A stretch of DNA of 64,000 nucleotides, from assembly GCA_916610825.1 (NCBI GenBank), contig OU744446.1, positions 8,892,309 through 8,956,308 on the forward strand, written 5' to 3'. Below are positions 57,501 through 64,000 of this stretch, piece by piece (the stretch's first letter is position 1; each line of letters begins with the position of its first letter). This DNA is from Haliclystus octoradiatus (Eukaryota > Cnidaria > Staurozoa > Stauromedusae > Haliclystidae). Both the position numbers and the translations under genes were made by a program. A model generated the notes under the pieces. The model saw nothing but the letters and a program-made list of their open reading frames with translations. It did not search any database and was not told the origin of the DNA.

Positions 57501-58026
57501 TGAAATGGATGAGAGATAATTGATATTCCAGAAAAACGTTATGCTACGTGATTAATAAAATGATTGCATCACTCTTGTTCGTAGCGGGCCATCGTGATGT
57601 AATCCCTTATTAATTAATGGAAATAGGCATCACCTTTGTTAAAAACTTCAACTGGACTTGTTAATTATTAAGTAGAAATCGTATGTTAATATATATTTAC
57701 TCTATACATGTTTATATGTGATCAGTATAGAAGAAGTAGCATACCTTGAGAAATACACCATTTGAAGAAATGAGTTTATAATCGGTTGAAAAAGTGAGTA
57801 GGATGCAATTGTTCATCTTTATTAAATACAAGAAATTCGCTGCACCACAAGAAGGAATTGCAGAACACAGTATTCCACATTTTCGTTGTGATGACGATGT
57901 CTTCCTGGCAATAACACTGTCGCATTCATCTGAAACATATCCATCAGTTATAATAAAATGAAAACTTATTGAATATATTCTTCCCAGTTGAAACAGCATT
58001 ACTGCTAACAGAACATTAGTATACAT
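45209..58026 (-). CDS. Gene 3: secreted PAN-Ig-Ig-CTD protein (401 aa, five exons)
   Basis: Minus-strand exons: 57745-58026, 55296-55311, 54620-54883, 52489-52752, 45209-45588. The total is 1206 nt, in frame to the stop, with phases 0,1,1,1 as in genes 1 and 2. Signal peptide MYTNVLLAVMLFQLG, PAN-like module with C-x3-C-x5-C-x13-C, Ig-B, Ig-A, CTD with four conserved cysteines. It is tail to tail with gene 2. It is the most expanded copy: the last intron (~6.9 kb) holds a CR1/jockey-like LINE and a Penelope-like element, and the Ig-B/Ig-A intron holds a LINE fragment and a SINE. Protein sequence differs considerably from genes 1 and 2, so it is an older paralogue. Function unknown. Confidence 0.83.
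46120..50110 (-). mobile_element. Decayed CR1/jockey-like LINE in gene 3 intron 4
   Basis: Minus-strand pieces in order: ORF1-like (about 50078-49389, charged, no sure motif); endonuclease 49075-48308 (YFNARSIKSHLDLLN, CCTETWLDD, INVYRPPNG, VGDFYFPNISW, NSDHSSV); linker 48206-47817; and RT 47710-46529 (NLDCAKAFDTVSH, QTGVPQGSVLGPVLFLIYIND, LYANDCKLFF in place of YADD, TYVRPILEYASEVWSP). The 3' end is an ATTC microsatellite (GAAT repeat on plus at about 46122-46146). Many stops; the catalytic YADD reads YAND. Confidence 0.88.
50163..50864. mobile_element. MITE-like segment with CACAGGAAAAACG ends
   Basis: A 13-bp inverted repeat (CACAGGAAAAACG / CGTTTTTCCTGTG) bounds 702 bp of AT-rich non-coding sequence. 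No convincing target duplication, so moderate confidence only. Confidence 0.5.
50865..52440. mobile_element. Penelope-like element, inverted copies
   Basis: A minus-strand reverse-transcriptase fragment (51517-51113: EQIDGVAMGSPLGPLMANV, HVDDTLTIMPNLYEANN) faces a plus-strand copy (51436-51708: RYIDDTLTIMPNLYEANN, KLPFLGVLMEF). The plus copy continues to a GIY-YIG endonuclease region at 52056-52330 (VVYCFQCDLCDASYVGFTC, HLHQRIDGH). The arms at about 50926-51420 and 51440-51780 are inverse copies; the right arm has a short internal deletion. GVAMGSPLGP and the CxxC before YVG are characteristic of Penelope-like elements. Stops make it inactive. It ends about 50 bases from the Ig-A exon of gene 3. 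Confidence 0.88.
52489..52752 (-). CDS. Gene 3 exon 4: Ig-like domain A
   Basis: TTCAG acceptor at 52753-52755, GTAAGT donor at 52488, 264 nt, phase 1-1. LGEVSFKIINPLTAG, MDCTAPNSNPT, SYTITRLG, ISDPYIPTYADNDAKITC. The DNG of other copies is DND here. Confidence 0.87.
52940..53535 (-). mobile_element. 5'-truncated LINE 3' end (same family as 12840-14462)
   Basis: Encodes FFVPFARTSYLQRLPIYQFP, TLWNN and SISRKSFLKHLKTV up to a stop at 53251, matching the C-terminus of the 12.8-kb copy. It then has a 3' UTR ending in the shared stem-loop (52954-52986). Its 5' end abuts the SINE head at 53548. Confidence 0.82.
52954..52986 (-). other. LINE 3' stem-loop, copy 2
   Basis: CCCC/GGGG outer and AAGCA/TGCTT inner pairing, with an AAATAAACAAGC strand as in 14431-14462. 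Confidence 0.7.
53548..54521 (+). mobile_element. tRNA-derived SINE interrupted by a hAT-type MITE
   Basis: The head is tRNA-like, starting GGATTAGCTCAGATGG, with a box A (TAGCTCAGATGG, 53552-53563) and a box B (GTTTCAAATCC, 53599-53609). A body and a tail ending GATACCGTCTCAATTACT follow. Without the insertion the SINE is about 354 bp. The tRNA part is not a functional tRNA: the arms do not fold well and there is no matching 3' acceptor. Confidence 0.8.
53870..54481. mobile_element. hAT-like MITE in the SINE
   Basis: Inverted ends CAGAGCCATCTATTTACAAG (the repeat runs on for about 30 bp), 612 bp, flanked by the 8-bp duplication GTACTGGT (53862-53869 and 54482-54489). The SINE copy at 1110 shows the unoccupied site as GTACGGGT. 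CAGAG ends and an 8-bp duplication fit the hAT superfamily. No transposase. Confidence 0.92.
54620..54883 (-). CDS. Gene 3 exon 3: Ig-like domain B
   Basis: TTTCAG acceptor, GTAAGT donor at 54619, 264 nt, phase 1-1. LRGIAFNHPEP, LDCNSHGVNHQ, YSIVRSG, ISDPFTPTTEDNAAMITC and CKGEYFHGSAYG. Confidence 0.87.
55296..55311 (-). CDS. Gene 3 exon 2: 16-nt microexon
   Basis: Sixteen nucleotides (KITDG plus one base) between TTTCAG and GTATGA, in the same place and phase as in genes 1 and 2 although the encoded residues differ. Confidence 0.83.
55850..56082. repeat. MITE-like palindromic repeat with TTAACCCGGGTT words
   Basis: TTAACCCGGGTT occurs near both ends and AACCCGGGTTAA in the middle, with degenerate GCCC...TTTAACCCGGG termini in inverse orientation. 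Variants such as AACTAGGGTCGAACCC occur between. No target duplication assigned. Confidence 0.65.
56321..56470 (-). repeat. Solo copia-like LTR
   Basis: Second copy of 11338-11485. On the minus strand it starts TGTAATGGTTTATTATATAT, followed by TGTAACTTCC, and ends CTCTACA. No internal element sequence on either side. In the first intron of gene 3. Confidence 0.65.
57745..58026 (-). CDS. Gene 3 exon 1: signal peptide and PAN/apple-like module
   Basis: ATG at 58024-58026; leader MYTNVLLAVMLFQLG then RIYSISFHF; KCGILC, PSC, NNCILL cysteines; donor AAG|GTATGC, phase 0. Confidence 0.84.
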
Positions 58027-58499
58027 ATCCAGTCGATTTGTTTACTATTGCTTTGAAAATTTTGCTCAATGAATGTTAGAAAAAATGACTGTAATATATA
58101 GTAAGATGAGACGCTATCTTACCAAATTAATTATTTATAAAAATAAATTATTTATTTGCTCAAATCAAGATTTGAAATACCAAACTATAAGTAAGTTGTC
58201 TGCAATACGTTACCTCGACACATAGTTTTACGCTGCGACGCGCTGTATTCGATAGGTGCATGAACGTGAAGAAAGAATACTCATGCTAGCGAGCTCAAGT
58301 TGCATATACCAAATAGCGTAAATTTATTCACTCTGATGCTTGATGCAAGATTGTAGCAAATATGATCTCGATTATCCCCACAATGCAATGTTTATATACA
58401 TATAGACCAAACTCTTTCTGATTTAAAAGGCTCATTTGGTTACTGTCGAAATTTTTAGACTATCATTAAGGTTTAAAAAAGTTTTCAAAGTTACCTGCT

Positions 58500-58640
58500 A
58501 AACACACAACGTCATTCCGACCAATTCCGATCTACGTGCTGGTCGGAGTTCGTCGGAACATGGTAGGAACAAGTTTGTTGGTCGGAAATCCGTCGAGAGT
58601 TTGTCGGAAAACTTGCTGGTAAGAAATCCGTACAATGCTA
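58500..58640. repeat. Cluster of GTCGGAA words upstream of gene 3
   Basis: GGTCGGA/GTCGGAA recurs about five times in ~110 bases (for example GGTCGGAGTTCGTCGGAA and GGTCGGAAATCCGTCG). Origin unknown. Confidence 0.6.
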
Positions 58641-58881
58641 TTTACGCAAGACTCAATCAAAGCGATTTATTCCTCACATTTCTAGGGGATGGGTCACTGG
58701 CTAATGTACCATCATCAAAATACCATGTGTTTCGTGGGCTTTCAAGCGCTCTATGAATTGTTGTAAAGTCGAGTTGAATAGATCGATCGAGGATCAACCT
58801 AGAGGATCGAATTGTTTCACTTGTTCCTGAGAGAAGATAAGAGGGTACTGTGTATTCTTGATATGTGTATAGTTATATATT

Positions 58882-59070
58882 TCAGGGAAGTGCGTTATTG
58901 TCTCTTTCTTCCGGAATTGTGTCTCTTCTGATTTCATTGAAGGCATTACTGAAGTCTTTTTTAACAAGTATATCGTTTTCCAAACGATTTTCGAAGGGTA
59001 GAGACGTTACATGAAATGCACCCTGTGGCGTCCCATCTCCAATGAAACTTAACTGAAACTGAAGCTTCAT
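58882..59070 (-). mobile_element. LINE reverse-transcriptase fragment (motif A region)
   Basis: Encodes GDGTPQGAFHV and ILVKKDFSNAFNEIRRDTI, the motif-A region of a non-LTR reverse transcriptase. It probably belongs to the same family as 23011-23290. Only this piece remains. Confidence 0.68.
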
Positions 59071-59342
59071 ACATTTTTGACCTTAGTGGTCAACCTTTTT
59101 TGCTTATTGTTTTCATTTGATTTATAAAGTTGTTGTTTATACGGAATCTGGGGTTACAAAACAAAAGAGTATTCATCCAGGCCGTTTCACTGCTAATTTC
59201 AAGTGCAGTGTGATCCACTTAGGAAGGACCTCAGCTGCTAACGATCTTGCTTCTCTAGGTTTGAACTCCATTTTTCTACTTCTTGGATATGTGAATCGAT
59301 TGATATTCCACTTAACTATGATAACAGCCTCCTGTAATAAAA

Positions 59343-62144
59343 TTAGAAGACTTTCTGTAGAAAATGCTCTTTCAATTCTATCACAGTTAACTTTGAAAGG
59401 CTGTTTTGATCGCCTTGGTTATCATCATTTTGAACATCCGTAATTGTATTGTTCTTCAAATTGTAAGATGGATCTTCTGAATTCTCACTGGAAGAAATAT
59501 GTAGATGATTGAGTTCTTCTATGATGAGGAAGTTATTTTCGTGCCCCATCTGCTAAATTTAGGTGGTTAACTTTCCTAAGTAATAAGACTATCTAAATTC
59601 CCATTCCCTGGTCTTTTTGTAGCATCTTCTCGACATCAAAAATCTTTGCGCAGGTTCCCAGTGAGTCCTTCGAGGAATATTTAAAAAAAGATTGGTAATC
59701 CAGGTGTTGTACATTGAAAATACCATGATATCGGGATGCACTGTTATGTAACACCAACATGGCCAACATTGGCTAAACCTACTCATCAACACCATTTTAT
59801 AATCTTTGTTGACAAGTAGGCATTCTTGCAACTCCAAGGCACTGGAAGTTGCAAGAATAATGCGAGACTGCGCTGTAATCCAAACTGGATTAATTTCGTC
59901 CTCAATGCCAAGTTCATAAAACAGTTCAATGATTTCTCTTAAGAAAGAAACCACCTCTTCATGCTTAGCAGTGTCAAATAGACTGAAAACCATTGCTGGC
60001 GATCTCCATGTCATGAGGTCGAACCATTTACCAATTGCGTCTCAAAACCAAGCAGTTGTTATACAGCACAATGGTAATATTTCTTGTTGAACCAAAATTC
60101 GAAATGCTGCCACTGTTTTTCTGGACAACAAATTTGCAGCAAGGCTGACTTTCATTTTCTCAAAATGACCGGGGTATAAAGACTTTTCTGTTAGATTTGG
60201 GGCAACTTTCAGGCTGTTTGCTGCATCAAACTCAATCAACTGCTTAAAATCAGAGGATGACACCATGTTTGTCGGTAACTTGTATTTATCGACTATATTT
60301 GCTGGCAAAAGTATTGTCTGTCCACAGGTGAGATGATTTCTCAAACTTTTTAATAGATGTGGAACATTTGGCATAAAATTTAAATTCTCATTTTCCATCA
60401 CAGGGTGGAAACAAGAATACTGCAACTTTCGTTTGATCACTTCACGTTTGACGTCATTCGGTTCTAAATAAGAAACATATTTAATATTTTAAATAATCAA
60501 ATCAATAATATTTCACTTTTCGATATTGCTATCAAATGAACAGCTATGCATAAATCACCTCCATGTTTCCTTTTCCTCTTTTCTACTTTACGGGATATTC
60601 CGAACTTCCTAAGCACAGCCTGGTTCCCACCTCCCATGTCCACGGTGACGTTTGGATTTCTCAGTCCTGCCTCATGTGCTTCTTTGATAATTTGTTTGAT
60701 GATAGTTTTCACAGAGAAAGGGCAAAATGAATCTCCTGTGGAGTCGTATGTGACCACTTGCTTCCATCTGGTTGTTATCTGTGTAGCCATGGTTTGAAAT
60801 AGTCACCTGAACTTGGTTTGATTGTACAATTTCCGATGATGGATCCTGATCTCTGATCAAAGTCAATAGATGGTTGGATGGCCATTTCATCTAGCAGCAA
60901 GAAACAATCTTTTTCTTGAATGCTCATTGAATGTGACGAAATAGATTAATATCAGTATTGATGCAGGCTAGCTGTTAGATGTGCTAAGAAAGCTGTAATC
61001 TTATATTTTAATCTATCATTATTGTATCATTCTCACCTGCTGAAAGAGAGCAAAAAATATTTCCCTGATTATACCAGGAGAGAACTCAATATTTTCCATG
61101 CGGCGGTTCAACGTTCTTATTGATGGCATAGGGAATTTGCATCTAACGGAATTTCATAGCCAGTTGCACCACAAACGTATCGTAGTTTGATAGATTTTTC
61201 CACAGTTGAATCAGACCATTTAACTAGAATTAGGGCATGATATTTAAGTTTAGGACAGACTGTACTAGGTATGATTGCAATCATGTTATGATCTGATCAA
61301 TAATAAAGATTGAATATCAATGTATTTATTACCTATGCCAGTACAAGCAACTTTTTCTAAAAATCTTACTTGATCATCATTAAACAGGGTTTTTATATTT
61401 TTGATAGAACTTCATTCTTATTTTCTTCTATTTTTAGTTTTACTCTCAATGAATTGTAAGCTTTCTTTAGAGCATCTAAGGGTTCTGCTGCACTTGTATG
61501 CTCTTGAAATTCTTCTTGAACAATTTACTAAAGGGGTATCATTACCCTTATCACCAGGCTGATATGGACTAGTCATTTGGGTTTCTTCAGTAGGGGAATC
61601 AACATCCTCATTTAGCTCTGGAATTTAATAAGCACATTGTATTATCTATCCTTTATCTCTTATATAAAAACAAAAACTTGCTAAAAACTATTTGAAATGC
61701 AGTATGATGTTTGATGAATGTTATTACCCTTCTCCAGAGTCCCCTTTGTAGGGCTTTTTCTCCTTTTCACTATTGTTTTATGTGAAAATATAGTTGGTAC
61801 AGCAGAGCGTGTTAATATTTCGAGTTTGCAACAAATGAATTTTTTTCGAAATGTACCTATTTGGTAGCAGATGAGATATTGAATTAAAAAGAACTTATTT
61901 TAAATTTACAAGATGGAATTCATGTGAACAATCATGCCACCAGGGTTGATGCTTACTCAAAATGCAGAAAAGATAAGTATTCTGGCCTCACCACGCAGAG
62001 TTTTGCGTATTTTGGGTCATACTTCTTCCTGTTTATAGCAGGTAACCAAGCAGTTCGTTTTTTCAGATTCCGCTTTCCAGACGGAATACTAAAAAGTTTA
62101 AACTTTGGATACCTGTTGCATCCAAATGCCCAACAACATCCCAT
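59343..62144 (-). pseudogene. P-element/THAP9-like transposase, broken
   Basis: Minus-strand pieces in order: a THAP domain (62144-61953: CCWAFGCNRYPKFKLFSIP, KRTAWLPAINRK); an acidic linker near 61620-61400; a DEM block near 60935-60840 (LLLDEMAIQPSIDFD); then TQITTRWKQVVTYDSTG, VTVDMGGGNQAVLRKFGISR, HPVMENENLNFMPNVPHLLK, SLRNHLTCGQTILLP, NLTEKSLYPGHFEKMKVSLA, and LFDTAKHEEVVSFLREII. This is the conserved order of P-element transposases. Frameshifts near 60860, 60500 and 60040 and stops break it. Terminal inverted repeats were not found by eye. Confidence 0.88.
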
Positions 62145-62599
62145 AATGGACTATAGAGATAAAACAAAGCAGAGATCAAGACATCATAATAACTTTTACA
62201 AGAGTAATCTTCATAAATCGTCCCACATGTTTGAGCAATTTCGGCGAGAAAATTCAAGTCAGCGCTAACTATTCTAGCGGTACAACACAAACTAAAATAG
62301 CTACCCTTCAAAAATTTAAATAAATTACTTCCAGACCAAAAAATCTAAATTTAACAACAGTTTCATAACAACAATTAGATTTAGCAGCACATAGTGCATC
62401 TCAAAGTTTTATAACAGTGGATTACATAGATAAATATCGCAAAAATAGAGCCAATAGCTTATTTTTTAGTACAAACTCTGTTATACGAAAACCGAAGCGT
62501 TGGACCAAATTCCAGCGGAAATGTCACGTGTGACTCTTAATCCAATCAACGCTGTTAGCGGCGACTTCACTAATTTACTCAACTCTTTTACATAGAAGG

Positions 62600-63267
62600 C
62601 TCTGGGTTGGGGTTAATTAATTTTACCTTTTTTATTTGATTCATTATTTGGATATATTTTTTTCTGATAGTTTTACTCTACTTTCTTTTACTTTTTCCAA
62701 TTTTATTCTATTATTCCATTCTTAATATCTATCTATATTTTTTATTTATTTTATTAATCTAACTTATAGAATAATTATATTGGTTTGATTAATTTTCTTT
62801 GCTTTGATTTTTTTGTTTTAATTTATTTGATTTGATTGTTTAATTTATGCTATTTTATTAGACTTTCAATATGGGAATACAGTATACGTGTATTGATTTG
62901 AATTATGTATTTGCAAAAAGTTTTGAGACGTTTCGATTCATTTATCATGGCTGGAAATATAATTTCAAGAGTAATTTTGGAAAATACAAATGGCAACTTT
63001 GAAACATTCTAAAATTCTAGACCGTTCAACATTTGCAGGTGATGCGTTTAGAAATCCAGTCAAGCATGTAGCATTGCAAATCTGAAGAAGTTAATGGGAA
63101 ATCAGAATTAAATGGTGGTCGGCGTAATGTTATTGTATATATTGTTTTATTCAATTAAATGGCTGTTTTAATCAACTTTTTGATTGATAAACAATAAATA
63201 TAATTGGATAATTGGCTACAGCAAGAAAGTAGTTACTTATCAACAAGGACTGTGCGGCTATGGTAAA
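62600..63267. other. T-rich spacer upstream of the Serinc-like gene
   Basis: T-rich plus strand (62620-62860), then ordinary AT-rich sequence. It should contain the Serinc-like promoter, but no element could be assigned. Confidence 0.4.
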
Positions 63268-64000
63268 ATGGCACTAACTGAGTTTTGCAACTGCTTTCTG
63301 CATTTACTGTTTTCAAGTCTTGCTTTTTTGATGTTACACAAGCCATATCACGATGGAATATACTCTAAATGTACTGATAAACTAAGCGATCGAATATGTC
63401 AACATTTCTTTGGACTGGAAGGCGCTTATAGGTTAACTGCAAGCTACATGCTTTATAATATACTTAATACCTTGAGTACAATTGAAATGCGTTTAATATC
63501 ACGTTCTTTAGAGTGTAATCCACACGGTTGCTGTTGGCCTATTAGATTACTCTTCTTGATTATTTCATGTGTTATTTCATTTATTACACCGATCAATCCT
63601 TTTGGTATGGAAGCATTATACGTTATTTATCTAGCGGCTGGTTCCATATTCTTGCTTATAGCATCATTTATCATGATTGAATTCGCTTATGCATGGAAAA
63701 TGTTATGGTTAGAGTCTGCTCATAGAAATAAAAATGAGCCTACATGCTATTTAGGCACATGGCTGTTTGCAATTCATTTGATGACATCTTTCTCTTATGC
63801 TGTCAGTTTAGATATTATTATCGCTTTTTTTTTATTTAATCCAATCAGTAATTGTTGGTCAACAATAGCCTTACTATTAACAAACATTGTTTTGGTGTTA
63901 ATATGTTTTGGATTAGCCCAGCATAAACACATTAAGACAGTAAAACTCAACACGCAACTCGTTACTGCTTTGTTTATGTTTTATGTAACATTTTCATCTT
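63268..64000 (+). CDS. Serinc (serine incorporator) family membrane protein, N-terminal part
   Basis: Open frame from ATG (63268) to the window edge, 244 codons, no intron. It begins MALTEFCNCFLHLLFSSLAF, then GIYSKCTDKLSD, FFGLEGAYRLTASYMLYNIL, CCWPIRLLFLIISCVISFI, FIMIEFAYAWKMLWLES, CYLGTWLFAIHL and NCWSTIALLLTNIVLVLIC. The order, the G-A-Y-R-L segment, the acidic/aromatic FAYAW-W-ES motif and the run of at least five membrane segments match the Serinc/TMS1/TDE family (multi-pass proteins linked to serine-derived lipid synthesis). The usual N-terminal CxCGSAxC-CCP cluster is reduced to FCNCF. It continues beyond 64000. No intron within 730 bp hints at a retrocopy, but this is inference. Confidence 0.85.
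   Translation, partial: MALTEFCNCFLHLLFSSLAFLMLHKPYHDGIYSKCTDKLSDRICQHFFGLEGAYRLTASYMLYNILNTLSTIEMRLISRSLECNPHGCCWPIRLLFLIISCVISFITPINPFGMEALYVIYLAAGSIFLLIASFIMIEFAYAWKMLWLESAHRNKNEPTCYLGTWLFAIHLMTSFSYAVSLDIIIAFFLFNPISNCWSTIALLLTNIVLVLICFGLAQHKHIKTVKLNTQLVTALFMFYVTFSS

Noticed and set aside
1-64000. CRISPR array, rRNA genes, bacterial operons or ribosome binding sites
   Set aside because: None seen. Spaced repeats here are transposon subrepeats, and coding logic is eukaryotic with introns.

Overview
This is AT-rich animal nuclear DNA. Coding sequence is split by GT-AG introns, domains sit one per exon, and the spacers are filled with eukaryotic transposons: non-LTR retrotransposons, a Penelope-like element, LTR elements, a tRNA-derived SINE, a Helitron, P-element, hAT-like, PIF/Harbinger-like and ISL2EU-like DNA transposons. 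I could not fix the phylum from sequence alone; a non-vertebrate metazoan is my best reading.

The core of the window is a cluster of paralogous secreted-protein genes that I reconstructed exon by exon. Three complete copies (gene 1, minus, 4977-9777; gene 2, plus, 18852-30228; gene 3, minus, 45209-58026) and one partial, decaying copy at the left edge (gene 0, plus, 55-3378) share one architecture: signal peptide plus PAN/apple-like exon, a 16-nt microexon, Ig-like exon B (264 nt), Ig-like exon A (264 nt), and a terminal exon encoding an unrecognised four-cysteine C-terminal domain (CTD). All three full copies join in frame to proteins of 401-402 residues with no transmembrane segment. Orientation alternates along the cluster: gene 0 and gene 1 are tail to tail, genes 1 and 2 head to head, genes 2 and 3 tail to tail. 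Several exons have no usable ATG or are tiny, so an ORF search alone misses them.

The spacers and introns hold a layered record of transposition. Gene 1 carries a complete 832-bp LTR miniature element (TRIM) in its last intron. Gene 2 carries a nearly full LINE whose ORF1 and ORF2 are in one frame separated by a single UGA in a leaky UGA-CUA context. Between genes 2 and 3 a LINE is interrupted by a foldback element with a 6-bp target duplication, and the foldback is itself interrupted by a Helitron. Next come two pieces of an ISL2EU-like element (THAP/DDE transposase; SAP-SWIM-YqaJ nuclease), both inactivated, separated by palindromic repeats and two TAA-flanked elements. Gene 3 introns contain a decayed CR1/jockey-like LINE, an inverted Penelope-like element and a SINE carrying a hAT-type MITE.

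The right end holds a broken P-element/THAP9-like transposase (minus) and the start of a Serinc-family membrane protein gene (plus), open at the window edge. No rRNA, functional tRNA gene or CRISPR array was seen.
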